NCBI GenBank assembly: GCA_963717125.1
Contig: CAVQVG010000015.1
Location: forward strand, 248,001 to 312,000
Source of the DNA: RYN-230 sp963717125
GTDB lineage: Bacteria; Actinomycetota; Actinomycetes; Streptosporangiales; Streptosporangiaceae
DNA: 64,000 nucleotides
Direction: 5' to 3'
Shown: positions 9,545 to 18,675 of the stretch, in pieces
Position numbering within the stretch: the first letter of the stretch is position 1
Layout of the letters: the number at the start of each line of letters is the position of its first letter
Translations under genes and position numbers: made by a program
Notes under the pieces: generated by a model
Database searches by the model: none
What the model saw: the letters and a program-made list of their open reading frames with translations, nothing else
What the model was told of the DNA's origin: nothing

Positions 9545-9924
9545 CAGCGCTTCCACCTCGATCGTGGACTCGTCCGCGCCCCACGATCTTGAAACGGCCG
9601 TGTGAGCTAACACACACGAACCGGCTCATGTGTCCGCCCTAACTATTCGATGACCGACATCGACGCGACGCGAAGTGCCAGCGCTTCCCCGGTGAGGTGA
9701 TCCCGACCGATCGCGTCGGCGCATAATCGGCAAGGCGGAATCGCCTACCGCCAGGCCAGCCGAGCCAATCACGCTCCGTGACAAACTGGCTGGCCGTGAA
9801 AGCAGCTCCTGGCCGCCCCGTCACGAATGAGCGTTGCCGTTGATCACCGATCCGTGGCCAGATAATTAGGCCGATAACACCGGGACGTCGTCACTGCCCG
9901 ATTACTTTGAGTGGCGTCGGGGCG
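9545..9924. other. No gene recognised
   Basis: I find no frame with a recognisable domain and no repeat beyond normal GC-rich sequence. Confidence 0.5.
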
Positions 9925-10023
9925 TTACTGCTCGACCTGGGAGCCGAGCTCGACGGCGCGGTCAACGAGGTTGGTGGTGTCCGCGGTTGTGGCGAGAGAG
10001 GACAGCGTCACGCCAAATTTCAT
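9925..10023 (-). CDS. 32-aa remnant resembling the N-terminus of an LLM-class flavin/F420 oxidoreductase
   Basis: The ATG at 10023 overlaps the stop of the upstream SDR gene (ATGA) and follows a GGAGGAACG ribosome binding site. The peptide starts MKFGVTLSSL and ends at a TAA after 32 residues. The MKFGVxL start and the later LVDRAVELG helix recall bacterial luciferase-like oxidoreductases, which are normally about 300 residues. It is therefore probably the stub of a formerly coupled second gene. The family call rests on very little sequence. Confidence 0.4.
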   Translation of the reverse strand: MKFGVTLSSLATTADTTNLVDRAVELGSQVEQ

Positions 10024-11009
10024 GACGTTCCTCCGTGGTGGCCCTCGGGCTCGGCTGACTGTGCGGGCCGCCTGTGGAAGTAGTGGCCCTTATCGAGGTC
10101 GTCGATGAGCCCGGGATGGGCCGGCTGCCAGCCCAGCAGCTCGCGGGTCAGCGTGCTCGAGACCGGGTTGTCGGCCGCGAGGAAGCCGGCCAGAAAGCCG
10201 AAGTGCCCGCTCGCCTCGCCGGCGGGGACGGGGACCACCGGGACGTCGAGGTGCCGCCCGATCACCTCGGCGATGGCGCGGATCGGCACACCCTCGTCCG
10301 CGACCGCGTGCAGCCGCGATCCCGCCGGTGCCTTCTCCAGAGCCAGACGGAACAGGTGTGCCGCATCGAGCCGGTGCACGGCGGTCCAACGTTGGGAGCC
10401 GTCGCCGATGAAGCCGGAGACTCCCTTGTCACAGGCAATACCGACGAGGGCCGCGAGGAATCCGTGATCCCCGTCGCCGTGACACGTCGTAGCAAGTCGC
10501 ACAGCCGACGAGCGGACGCCGAGCGAAGCGAGCGACAGCGCGACCTCCTCCGAGGCCGCATGCAGGGCCCCCGGCCCGTCGGCCGCAGCCGGGTCAAGCC
10601 CGGGCGCGGCCGGGTCAAGACCAGGCGCGTCCTGTTCGGTTCCCACCCGCCGCGGTGCTAGCACGACCGTCGCGGAGGCGATGACCAGCGGCCGGCCAGA
10701 GCCGGTGAGGGCCTCGCCCATCGCCTCGACCGCGCGCCGGTCCGCGTCAACCGCGCCCTGGAAGTCCCCGGAGCGCACCATGTTGACGCTGAACGCAAGG
10801 TGGATCACGCCATCCGACGCCCCGGCCGCACCGCGCAGGCCGCCGGGATCGTCAAGATCGCCGCGATGCACCCGGACCCCGGCCTCGGTGAGCGCAGCGG
10901 CCGAGGCGTCCGAGCGGGCCAGGCCGGTGACCTCATGGCCCGCACCGATGAGCTCGGGAACAACGGCGGAGCCGATCCAGCCGGACGCGCCAGTGACAAA
11001 AACGCGCAT
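10020..11009 (-). CDS. NAD-dependent epimerase/dehydratase-type (extended) SDR
   Basis: 329 residues. The N-terminal Rossmann motif is TGASGWIG (residues 6-13), followed by the acidic residue pattern of NAD(P) binding (RGDLDD) and a strand HLAFS. The usual YxxxK catalytic motif is not obvious: the expected region reads ASEEVALSL. This places it with the atypical SDR/NmrA-like nucleoside-sugar epimerase-type proteins annotated simply as SDR family oxidoreductases. The ATG at 11009 follows GGAGG. It is divergent from a TetR gene, and two operator-like inverted repeats lie between them, so it is probably that repressor's main target. Confidence 0.85.
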   Translation of the reverse strand: MRVFVTGASGWIGSAVVPELIGAGHEVTGLARSDASAAALTEAGVRVHRGDLDDPGGLRGAAGASDGVIHLAFSVNMVRSGDFQGAVDADRRAVEAMGEALTGSGRPLVIASATVVLAPRRVGTEQDAPGLDPAAPGLDPAAADGPGALHAASEEVALSLASLGVRSSAVRLATTCHGDGDHGFLAALVGIACDKGVSGFIGDGSQRWTAVHRLDAAHLFRLALEKAPAGSRLHAVADEGVPIRAIAEVIGRHLDVPVVPVPAGEASGHFGFLAGFLAADNPVSSTLTRELLGWQPAHPGLIDDLDKGHYFHRRPAQSAEPEGHHGGTS

Positions 11010-11071
11010 GCCTGACCTCCATATATGCCGATCACCCTCGCCTCAGCGGATGCCGGGGCTGTACCGACCTT

Positions 11072-11124
11072 GGATCACAGTACAGACTGTAATCCACTCT
11101 TAGATCACAGTCCAGACTCTGATC
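11072..11124. promoter_or_regulatory. Two inverted-repeat operators between SDR and TetR genes
   Basis: Site 1 (11072-11095) has arms GGATCACAGT and ACTGTAATCC around ACAG, with one mismatch. Site 2 (11103-11124) has arms GATCACAGT and ACTCTGATC around CCAG, with one mismatch. Both read GATCACAGTnCAGACT and their centres are 30 bp apart. The most likely ligand is the adjacent TetR protein. Confidence 0.75.
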
Positions 11125-11136
11125 GAGATCACGGGC

Positions 11137-11142
11137 TATAAT
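11137..11142 (+). promoter_or_regulatory. -10 box of TetR gene (leaderless start)
   Basis: A perfect TATAAT lies 7 bp before the ATG at 11150, which predicts a transcript starting at or within a base or two of the start codon. Site 2 of the operator pair overlaps the -35 region, consistent with autorepression. Confidence 0.65.
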
Positions 11143-11149
11143 TCACTGC

Positions 11150-11728
11150 ATGAGGAGGCCACCGCCCAAGCTGGTCCAGCGACTGGTCAGTGCGAGCGAA
11201 CAGGTGCTGCGCCCCGACCAGGCACTGCGGCTGGAAGACATCGCCACACTGATCGGCTCAGCCCGCGCCACGCTCTACTACCACTTCTCCGGCCGCGACG
11301 ACCTAGTCGCTTTCCTGCTGGAAGAGCACCTGCGCGCCGCCGCCCAGACAATCGAGCTCGCCGTCACCACCACCGGGCCACCACCCGCCGCCCAGCTGCG
11401 CTCAGCGATAACCGCGCTCGCAGGGTTCCTCGGGGGCCAGCCCGGAGTATGCGCCGGCCTGCTCTCCTTCGCGGGAGCCACCGGACGGCTAGGAACCCTC
11501 ATGGCCGCGAAGGACACGGCGCTCGCCGCGCCACTTCGGGAACTCCTCGACGAGGGCGCCGCCACCGGCCAATTCACGATCTGCGACTCCCGCGACGCTG
11601 CCAACGCCATCCTCGGGGCGGCACTGATCGCCACGCTCACCCGCTGGGAAGACGGCCGCGACACCCAAGACCCCGAGTTTCAGCAGGCACTGACAGACCA
11701 ACTCGTCAGCAGCGTCACACGCGCCTGA
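11150..11728 (+). CDS. TetR/AcrR family transcriptional regulator
   Basis: 192 residues with helix-turn-helix LRLEDIATLIGSARATLYYHF (about residues 26-46). The C-terminal domain includes LAGFLGGQPGVCAGLLSFAGATGRL. It is divergent from the SDR at 10020-11009 with a paired operator between them. A copy of its promoter and first 20 codons lies at 13846 in front of another SDR gene, so this protein may control both SDR genes. Confidence 0.9.
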   Translation: MRRPPPKLVQRLVSASEQVLRPDQALRLEDIATLIGSARATLYYHFSGRDDLVAFLLEEHLRAAAQTIELAVTTTGPPPAAQLRSAITALAGFLGGQPGVCAGLLSFAGATGRLGTLMAAKDTALAAPLRELLDEGAATGQFTICDSRDAANAILGAALIATLTRWEDGRDTQDPEFQQALTDQLVSSVTRA

Positions 11729-11897
11729 ACAAGCGCACCCCAACAGGCCAAAGAGCAGGACACCGACGCCCGGCAACGGACGACGTGACTGACCCGCCCG
11801 CCTTCGGGGGTGCCGGATAACAACGGGCCCGTCAGCACCGCCACAGCGTCCAGTTTCGCGCCGGTAGGCCCGTACCGTAGCAGGCTGTCGGAATGGG

Positions 11898-12668
11898 CTA
11901 CTCGCCGAGCGCTCGGACGATGACATCAGCGGTATCGGCGCCACTGTAATTCTGCTGTCCGGTGATGAGGTTGCCGTCACGGATGGCGAAGCCCTTCCAC
12001 AGACCAGCTTGGATGTAGTTGGCCCCGAGCTTGTTCATTTCGTCCTCGATGCGCCACGGCATGACATGGGTGCCCCTCGGCAGCGCGCCGGCCGACCAGA
12101 TCGCCTCATCGACGAAGTCCTCCTCGATGTTGGTGAAGCCGGTGACGGTGTGACCCTTCACCAGCGGGTCGCCGTTGGACAAGGTGGCGTAGCGAAGTAC
12201 GGCGACGCCGTGGCACAGGGCGGCGGCGATCTTGCCCGCCTCGAAGAACTCCGCGAACTTGGTGTGCAGATTCGTCGCCTTCTCCATCGTGAACATCGGG
12301 CCCTCCCCCCCGGCAACCATGATGGCGTCGAAGGCGTCCAGGCTGATCTCGTCCACGGTCTTGGTGTTCTGCACGAGATTCATGAAGTCCGGGTCGTGCT
12401 TGTAGCCACGGCTGATGACGTCCTCGGCCTGCCACTGTGAGGCGTCTTCCGGGTCGCTCCTTGCGTCGGCGGCGCACGCACCACCCTCGGGGCTGAAGAT
12501 CTCGGCCTGGTAGCCGAGTTCGGTGAACCGGAAGTACGGGTGGCTGAGCTCGGCCCACCAGAAGCCAACCGGCCAGTTGGTGGTCGTCGAGACGACCGGG
12601 TTCGAGATCACGATCGCGACCCGCTTCGGGTTCTTCCGGTCAACCGGGTTAAGGTCCTTGTGGCTCAT
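11898..12668 (-). CDS. DJ-1/PfpI (type 1 glutamine amidotransferase-like) protein, Hsp31/glyoxalase III-like
   Basis: 256 residues. The catalytic elbow is AALCHGVAVL (Cys152, His153), and EIFSPEGGAC supplies the conserved Glu (about 61) that activates the Cys in DJ-1 proteins. VAGGEGPMFTM and TGFTNIEEDFVDE are typical of the larger Hsp31/YDR533-type subgroup, which acts as glutathione-independent glyoxalase or protein deglycase. It lies 137 bp downstream of the SDR at 12805-13707 on the same strand and may be co-transcribed, which would suit disposal of reactive carbonyls (inference). Confidence 0.85.
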   Translation of the reverse strand: MSHKDLNPVDRKNPKRVAIVISNPVVSTTTNWPVGFWWAELSHPYFRFTELGYQAEIFSPEGGACAADARSDPEDASQWQAEDVISRGYKHDPDFMNLVQNTKTVDEISLDAFDAIMVAGGEGPMFTMEKATNLHTKFAEFFEAGKIAAALCHGVAVLRYATLSNGDPLVKGHTVTGFTNIEEDFVDEAIWSAGALPRGTHVMPWRIEDEMNKLGANYIQAGLWKGFAIRDGNLITGQQNYSGADTADVIVRALGE

Positions 12669-12804
12669 TGTGGTGTCCTGTCCTGTCCTGATCGTCAGAG
12701 CAACGCGTCGGCTGCGGCAAGCGCGCCAGGGTCGCAGCGAGCCGCAGCGCTGCTCCTTCTTGAATAGCCCGATAGTCCGGCGGCCCTGGTGCCCACCGGC
12801 CGGG

Positions 12805-13707
12805 TCAGACCGGGAACGTGACCCCGGTCAGCTCTTCGGAGACTGTCCACAGGCGGCGCTGGATGGCCGTGTCGTGGGATCGCCTGCTGGACTCGGCCAG
12901 TTTCGGGTAGCCCCTGGTCCCGAAGAATGCGCGCGGGCCGTAGTACTGGCCGCCGAGCACGCCGGGGTCGGTCGCGGCGCGCAGCGTGGGCAGTGCGCCC
13001 ATCGCCGCCTTCTGGCTCACCCGCGCGTAGCTGAATGCGACGATCGCGGGGAGGTTGCGCCCCAGCTCGGTGCCGGCGAAGCCTGGGTGGGCGGCGACCG
13101 CGATGGTGGTGCCCGCGGCGGACAGCCGGCGTTGCAGCTCGTAGGTGAACATCAGGTTCGCCAGCTTGGATTGGCTGTACGCGGCCACCCGGCTGTAGGA
13201 CCGCTCGCCCTGCAGGTCGCCGAAGTTGATCCGGGCCCCGACGCGGTGCGCGATGCTGCTGAGCGTCACCACGCGGGAGCCTGGCACCGGCAGCATCTGC
13301 TCGAGCAGCAGCCCGGTGAGGGCGAAGTGCCCCAGGTGGTTGGTTCCGAACTGCAGCTCGAACCCGTCCTGGGTGGTCTGCCTGGGCGTGAGCATCACCC
13401 CGGCGTTGTTGATCAGCAAGTCGATCCGCGGGTGCCTGGCCCGCAGTTCGCCTGCCGCGGCGCGGATGGAATCCAGCGAGGTCAGGTCGAGGGGCTGGAC
13501 CATGACGTTCGCGCCCGGGGCGGTGCCGGCGATGCGGGCGGCGGCGCGCTTGCCCTTCTCGATGTCCCGCACTGCCAGCACCACCGACGCGCCGCGCGCG
13601 GCGAGGACCTGGGCGGTCCCGAACCCCAGGCCAGTGTTCGCGCCGGTGACCACGGCTAGCCGTCCCTGCTGGCCTGGCACGTCATCGCTCGTCCATTTCG
13701 CACTCAT
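12805..13707 (-). CDS. Classical short-chain dehydrogenase/reductase (retinol dehydrogenase-like)
   Basis: 300 residues from the ATG at 13707 (MSAKWTSDDVPGQQG), with GGAGGG just upstream. It has TGANTGLG for cofactor binding, LLINNAGVM, catalytic Ser in VVTLSSIAHR and YSQSK. The DLTSLDSI and FELQFGTNHLGHF segments are typical of the oxidoreductase group related to retinol dehydrogenases. An upstream in-frame ATG at 13731 lies inside the duplicated promoter block and is less likely. Its control region is the 194-bp block copied from the SDR/TetR divergon. Confidence 0.9.
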   Translation of the reverse strand: MSAKWTSDDVPGQQGRLAVVTGANTGLGFGTAQVLAARGASVVLAVRDIEKGKRAAARIAGTAPGANVMVQPLDLTSLDSIRAAAGELRARHPRIDLLINNAGVMLTPRQTTQDGFELQFGTNHLGHFALTGLLLEQMLPVPGSRVVTLSSIAHRVGARINFGDLQGERSYSRVAAYSQSKLANLMFTYELQRRLSAAGTTIAVAAHPGFAGTELGRNLPAIVAFSYARVSQKAAMGALPTLRAATDPGVLGGQYYGPRAFFGTRGYPKLAESSRRSHDTAIQRRLWTVSEELTGVTFPV

Positions 13708-13711
13708 GGTC

Positions 13712-13905
13712 CCTCCATATATGCCGATCACCCTCGCCTCAGCGGATGCCGGGGCTGTACCGACCTTGGATCACAGTACAGACTGTAATCCACTCTTAGA
13801 TCACAGTCCAGACTCTGATCGAGATCACGGGCTATAATTCACTGCATGAGGAGGCCACCGCCCAAGCTGGTCCAGCGACTGGTCAGTGCGAGCGAACAGG
13901 TGCTG
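13712..13905. repeat. 194-bp duplication, copy 2 (promoter/operator block)
   Basis: Same sequence as 11016-11209. It starts in the ribosome binding site of the SDR at 12805-13707 and ends in codon 20 of the copied TetR start. Beyond 13905 the sequence changes to a transposase-like fragment. Confidence 0.95.
13768..13820. promoter_or_regulatory. Copied pair of TetR operators in front of second SDR
   Basis: Positions 13768-13791 and 13799-13820 duplicate the two inverted repeats at 11072-11124 without change. The TATAAT at 13833-13838 is also copied. Confidence 0.75.
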
Positions 13906-13923
13906 GGTTCCGGGAATACCTGA
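13846..13923 (+). pseudogene. 5' stub of TetR gene (first 20 codons, then 5 foreign codons)
   Basis: Identical to the start of the gene at 11150 through VLVSASEQVL-equivalent codon 20, then GSGNT and a TGA. It has the complete promoter, so a 25-residue peptide may be made, but no DNA-binding domain. Confidence 0.85.
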
Positions 13924-14070
13924 CGGGCTGCTGGCACCGCGGGGACCGGAACAAGACGCTGACGGCGCTGGCCGGGGCGGAGCCGGTGACCGGGACGGGC
14001 CACCCGGGGTTACAAGCCTGCCGGCACGCCGGGAAACCTGAAACCTGCCAGCCGCTGCCCACCTTGTGAC
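13906..14070 (+). pseudogene. Transposase-like fragment (possibly IS701-type)
   Basis: In the frame beginning at the duplication edge the sequence reads GFREYLTGCWHRGDRNKTLT followed by ALAGAEPV. The RNKTLTALAGAEPV segment is one I associate with actinobacterial DDE transposases of the IS701 type. No start or catalytic core is present. It directly abuts the end of the copied 194-bp block. Confidence 0.45.
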
Positions 14071-14565
14071 ACCAGCGCACAGAACTAGTGCATCTGTACG
14101 CACCGCCGCGTCCGCCAACTGCTCAGATCCAGTCGCGCGTAATCGGCAGGACTGTTCGGGTACCACGGACGCCGTCGTCGCGATTACCTTGCGTGGCTGT
14201 CCGCTGGGGCGACTCTGCCCGCTGGGGGAGTCTCCGGGCACTCCCGGCATCGTTGTAGCCCGGCCTGGTGCTGGTGTTGGCCTTGTTGATGGTCACCTGC
14301 CCGGTTCGCCTGCCGTCTGCGGCTGGCGGGGGACCAGAACTGCTGGCCATACGGATGCCGACGTACCGGGCTCGGCAAGGGGTCCTTCGTGGACGTGTTC
14401 GATGTACGGATTCATGCCATCCGCCGCAGGTCAGGCCTGCGGGTGCCGAAAACCTTTGCCAACCTGCGCAGATTCGCGGGAAACGCCTCGGCCTGGGCCT
14501 GCGCCAGGTGGCCGGTGGGCCGGTCTGCACCCGGCTGCGCGTGCGATGACCTTCGGCTTGTGGGC
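14071..14565. other. Scrambled intergenic sequence
   Basis: Several open frames but none with a recognisable family; flanked by transposase fragments on both sides, so it may hold further unrecognisable IS debris. Confidence 0.4.
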
Positions 14566-15310
14566 CTGAACTGATCTTCCTCATCGTCACCCGCGCCGTG
14601 TCGCTGCTGAGCTTGTCCCAGCGAAGGTGTGGTGGAAGAACGCCGAGATCTTGATCCTGCACCATCAGCTGGCTGTCGCCCAGCGCGAGCAGCCACGGGC
14701 TCATGCGAGGCTGACGTGGCCGGATCGGGCGTGGCTGGCGCTGCTGGCCGGGACGCTGCCAGTCGGGCGCCTCGCCGACCTGCGGCTCATCGTCACTCCC
14801 GGCTCCATCTTGCGGTGGCACCGTGACATCCTCCGTCGCCGCTGGGCACGCCGGTCCCGCTGCGACCGCACCGGACACCCGCCGACCCGCCGCAATGCCG
14901 TGCCGCTGGTACTGCGGCCGGCGCGTGAGAATGAGTCCTGGGTATACCGCCGCGTCCACGGCGAGCTCGCGGCGCTCGGCGTACGCGGTGTCTTCCGGTC
15001 CGCAGGGATGAGAGTCATCCGCTCGGCGGTCCAGACGCCGAGGATGAATTCGATCATGGAGCGATGGAGCGTTGGAGCGGCAGCTGCCGTCGCGAGCTAC
15101 TGGACCGGACCCTGATCTGGAACCAGCGCCACCTGATGATCGTGCTGCGCGAGTACGGGGACTTCTACAACACACCGGCCGGACCGCACCCTGAAGCAGG
15201 CCGCGCCTTTCCGCCGCCTGCCCGATAGCGTTACTGATCTGGATCATTTCCGCGTCCAGAGGCGTGACCGCACTGGTGGCGTCGTCCACGAATATCACCT
15301 GGTGGTATAG
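14566..15310 (+). pseudogene. Integrase-core (DDE) transposase, internally deleted and frameshifted
   Basis: The N-terminal part is preserved (KNAEILILHHQLAVAQRE, RLTWPDRAWLALLAG, TPGSILRWHRDILRRRW, RENESWVYRRVHGELAALG). It then jumps to the part after the catalytic core (GMRVIRSAVQTPRMNSIMERW), so most of the DDE domain is deleted. Frame changes occur near 14625 and 15070; the C-terminal remnant reads RRELLDRTLIWNQRHLMIVL and ends FRVQRRDRTGGVVHEYHLVV before the stop at 15308-15310. It is inactive. Confidence 0.8.
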
Positions 15311-15436
15311 GTTTTCGGCACCCACAACCAGCATGACGCGTCCCCTTCATTCACCGGACGGGGGCCCCAGTCTGCCCCGCTTGCCTCAGCATGTTCACTA
15401 TTCGCGGCCCTTGTGCGTGCTGTGGGTGCCGGGCAG

Positions 15437-16835
15437 ATGATGCGAGGTATGGGTGTGCGGGCGGCCGGTGGCCGCGTGGCGGGCCCGGGCGGTGGTGCGG
15501 CAGCGCGGGTTCTCGCCGGGCTGCTGGCCGACCCGCTGGCGGGGTACGTGCGGCTGTCCGCCAGGTATGGGGACGCCGTGCAGGTGCCGTTCGCGCCGCG
15601 GCGCTCTTTCTTCCTGCTGAGCAGGCCTGAGCATGCCGGGCATGTGCTGGCGGCGAATCAGGATAACTACGTGAAGGCGTTCACCTACCGGCCGCTGCGT
15701 GCGCTGGTGGGCAACGGGCTGCTGACCAGCGAGGGCGAGTCCTGGCGGCGGCACCGGCGGATGGGTTCAGCCGGTGTTCTCCCGCCGGGAGGTGATGGGT
15801 TTCGGCCCGCATATGACAGCGGCGGCGCGGCGGATGGTGCGGCGCTGGGATGGCCTGGCCAAGGGGTCGCTGGTCAACGTGGCGCGGGAGATGGGCGCGC
15901 TGACCCTGGAGATCGTCGGCCTGGCGCTGTTCGGCGCGGACCTGACTGGTGATGCGGAGCGGATGGGCCGGGCGATGAGCGCAGGCCAGCGAGTCGCTGT
16001 CCTGACCACGCTGCTGCCCATCCGGTGGGGCCCGGTCTCCACCCGGATGGTGAAGACGGCCACCCACCGGCTCGGGCGCACCACGGAAGGCGTGGAGAGT
16101 CCGGCCGGGCGGCTGATCGCAGCCCGCCGCGGGCGCGGCCCGGCCTCCGGGCTACCAGGTGACCTGCTGGATGTGCTGCTACAGGCGCGGGACGAGCAGG
16201 GCAGGGCACTGACCGACCCGGAGATCACCGATGAGGTGGCTACGTTCATGATGGCCGGTCATGAGACCAGCGCGAACACGCTCGCCTGGTCGCTGGCGCT
16301 GCTGTCGGCGTACCCTGCCGCCCGGGAGCGCCTGGAGGCGGAACTCGAGGTGGTGCTCGGTGACCGTGACCCGGATGCTGGCGATGCAGCGCAGCTGCCC
16401 TGGACGCGGGCTGTGGTATCGGAGGCACTGCGGCTGTACCCGCCGGCGTGGACGATCGAGCGTGACGCGCTGGCGGATGATGATGTCGCGGGAGTGCCTG
16501 TCCCCGCGAGGAGCCTGGTCGTGATCTCCCCGTACCTGGTGCACCGGCATCCCGAGTTCTGGCCGGACCCGGCTGGGTTCGACCCGCGCCGCTTCCTCCC
16601 AGGAGGCGGTGGGGACATCGCCACCAGGGAGCGTTATGCATTCATCCCGTTTGGCGGTGGCCGGCGGGCTTGCGTCGGCGCGGCCTTCGCCGAGCTAGAA
16701 ACGGTGCTCGTGCTGGCCACCGTCGCGCGGCGCTTCCGGCTGGAGCTGACCGCCCGGGGGATGCCTTCCCCGGTGGCCCAGGTGACGTTGCGGCCAGGCC
16801 GGGACCTGCCCATGTACCTGCGGCGGCGCACCTGA
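15437..16835 (+). pseudogene. Cytochrome P450, interrupted by a one-base frameshift
   Basis: The first frame (ATG at 15437; alternatives 15440 and 15449) covers the N-terminal third, including LLTSEGESWRRHRRM from the C-helix. The second frame from about 15766 covers the rest: I-helix oxygen-binding MAGHETSANTLAW, the ExxR motif in EALRLYPPAW, and the haem loop FIPFGGGRRACVG with the proximal Cys. The halves join if one G is removed from ATGGG near 15763-15766. The GHETS motif and the sequence FRLELTARGMPSPVAQVTLRP match the bacterial CYP102/CYP132-like, fatty-acid/terpene-type P450s. All catalytic motifs are intact, so the frameshift could be a sequence error. Confidence 0.8.
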
Positions 16836-16836
16836 C

Positions 16837-17091
16837 AACGTCCTCTCGGAGCACCAGCGGTTCGCCGACCTGGTAGAGGAGCTGAGCCAGGTCAGCGAGG
16901 CGATCGGCGTCCGGGCCGGTGACGGCCGGGACGGCGCCCCTTCCCACGGAGGGGAAAGGGGGCTCGCGGCGCGCCTCGGGGAGATCGATCCCGCCGAGAT
17001 AGGCAGGCTGGCCGGGCTCGCCGCCGGGAGGCCACCGTCGTCCGCGGAGGTCGAGGAACTCGGGCTGAGGGCGCGCTGGGCCCGGACGTGA
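16837..17091 (+). pseudogene. Unassigned 5'-truncated fragment (about 84 aa)
   Basis: Open frame with no nearby start, reading NVLSEHQRFADLVEELSQVS and later ARLGEIDPAEIGRLAGLAAG to a TGA at 17089-17091. The helical composition looks coding but I recognise no family. It overlaps the point where the amidohydrolase fragment begins in another frame, so a deletion junction probably lies near 17065. Confidence 0.3.
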
Positions 17092-17777
17092 CTCTGGTGC
17101 ACGGCACGGACATGTCCGAGCTGGCCTGGCGGTGCATCGCCGACAGCGGCGCGCACGTCACCCTGGCGCCGACCTCGGACGAGCAGCTGGGCCTGGCCGA
17201 CGGCGTGCCGCCGGTCCAGCGTGCGGTTGACCTCGGTATCCGGCCCAGCCTGAGCATGAATGTGGAGATCTCGCTGTCCAATGAGATGTTCAGCCAGATG
17301 AGCTGTGTCCTGCTCACCCAGCGGATGCACGCGACGCAGCGCCGGTACCGCGGGGACACGTCCGCGCCGCGGTTCATCAGCCACCGCGACGTGCTCGAGT
17401 TCGCCACGGTCGCCGGTGCCGCTGACGTTGGGCTCGGCGGCCAGATCGGCAGCCTCACCCCGGGCAAGCAGGCCGACATCGTGGCCATCCGCGCCGAGGA
17501 CGCCAACGACCTGCCGCTCAACAACGCGGTCGGCACGGTCGTGCAGGGCACCGACACCAGGAAAGTGGACACCGTGTTCGTCGGCGGCCAGGTACGCAAG
17601 TGGTGCGGCGAGCTGGTCGGGGTGGACATCGGGCGGGTTCGCCGGCTGGCCTACGAGTCGCGGGACTATCTGGCGGCCCGGGCCGGGTTCTCCGTTGACC
17701 CGGTCACTCCGCCCGCCCGGCGTGAAATCCAGGACCCGTATCTGCGCGGCTACTTCGCATCCCGCGAGCGGCAATAA
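17067..17777 (+). pseudogene. Amidohydrolase (TRZ/ATZ, cytosine deaminase-type) C-terminal fragment
   Basis: Starting at about EGALGPDVTLVHGTDMSEL the frame continues to the stop at 17777, about 236 residues. The second half of the TIM barrel is visible: TLVHGTDMSE (metal/substrate region), HVTLAPTSDEQLGL, and the C-terminal small domain GSLTPGKQADIVAI and VDTVFVGGQVRKW. The N-terminal half, including the HxH zinc ligands, is missing, so it should be inactive. Confidence 0.75.
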
Positions 17778-17933
17778 CCCACCCTTCATACTTAACGCCC
17801 GTGCGTGGCACCCCGCGCACCCAGGCAGTCAGCCGTCGGTGGCTGGCCGACCCGTTCGGGTTGCCGGGGCACCGCGTATCCGTTCGGCGGACGGATGGCT
17901 GTAACTGCGACGGCGCCCGGCGGTTGCCAGCGG

Positions 17934-18656
17934 CTACGGCGCCGGTTGGCGGCTGCCGGCGTGCCAGTCTTCCTCCACTGCGGCTGCGCCGGGCTGCACG
18001 CCGAAGCTGCGCAGTTGGGGCCGCTCGCGCAGGCTCCGTTTGAGTTCCGCGAAGCCTGGGAAGCCGGCCAGGGCGGTGACGTGGTCCCACAGCCGGACGG
18101 CTTCCCCGGGACCGGGGAGTCTGCTGATCACTGGGCCGAAGAACGCCGCGCCGTCTGGCGGGCTGAAGTGAATGATCGGCGTGCCGACGTCCCTGCCGGT
18201 CAGTGACAGTCCCTCGTCGCCTTCGGCCCGGATCTCGCTGTCCCACCGCGTGTCATCGAGGGCGCCCGCCAGTTCGGTGGGCAGGCCCGCCGTGGCGAGC
18301 AGTGGCTCGACGAAGTCCCGGCTGCCCCTGGTGGTGGGCTTCAGCTGGGCGCCGCCGGGAGCGTCGAAGATCTCGCTGCTGACGGTCTTGTAGAACGAGC
18401 CGACGGCGGCCCGTCCGTGCTCGGCCCGCGCCCGCGCCGCGACCCGCAGCAGCCGCAGTCCCGAAGTGTGCCCCTCCTCATAGCCGGCGGGGAAGTGACT
18501 GTTGTAGTCGATCTGGGAGTTGATCAGGCGGAGTGAGATGAACCGCCAGTCGACGGTGTAGTCCCGCTGCGCGGCCACCATGCGCACCCACTTGCTCGTC
18601 ATCCAGGCGAACGGGCACACCGGGTCGAAGTAGAAGTGGATGTCCGTGTCCGTCAT
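17934..18656 (-). CDS. DsbA-family oxidoreductase, mycothiol-dependent nitroreductase (Rv2466c)-like
   Basis: 240 residues from the ATG at 18656. It begins HFYFDPVCPFAWMTSKWV: the DPVCP motif is that of the Rv2466c group, in which the active site is normally CPWC; here it is C14-P-F-A, so only one active-site Cys remains. That fits a mycothiol-linked monothiol mechanism but is unusual. IIHFSPPDGAAFFGPVISRLP is the cis-Pro/substrate region. The gene starts 19 bp after the peroxiredoxin gene on the same strand, so the two form a thiol redox operon. Confidence 0.85.
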   Translation of the reverse strand: MTDTDIHFYFDPVCPFAWMTSKWVRMVAAQRDYTVDWRFISLRLINSQIDYNSHFPAGYEEGHTSGLRLLRVAARARAEHGRAAVGSFYKTVSSEIFDAPGGAQLKPTTRGSRDFVEPLLATAGLPTELAGALDDTRWDSEIRAEGDEGLSLTGRDVGTPIIHFSPPDGAAFFGPVISRLPGPGEAVRLWDHVTALAGFPGFAELKRSLRERPQLRSFGVQPGAAAVEEDWHAGSRQPAP

Positions 18657-18675
18657 GCTGGCATCTCCTGTCCTG

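Larger units (their letters stand above)
11016..11209. repeat. 194-bp duplication, copy 1 (other copy 13712-13905)
   Basis: Identical to 13712-13905 at an offset of 2696 as far as I can read. It runs from the ribosome binding site of the SDR gene (shared CCTCC on the plus strand), through the operators and promoter, to codon 20 of the TetR gene. Here both flanking genes continue, so this is the source copy. Confidence 0.95.

Noticed and set aside
14123..15334. 403-codon minus-strand frame starting MLVVGAENLYHQ
   Set aside because: It is antisense to the transposase remnant, whose own C-terminus (VHEYHLVV) ends at 15310; the composition is shadow-like.
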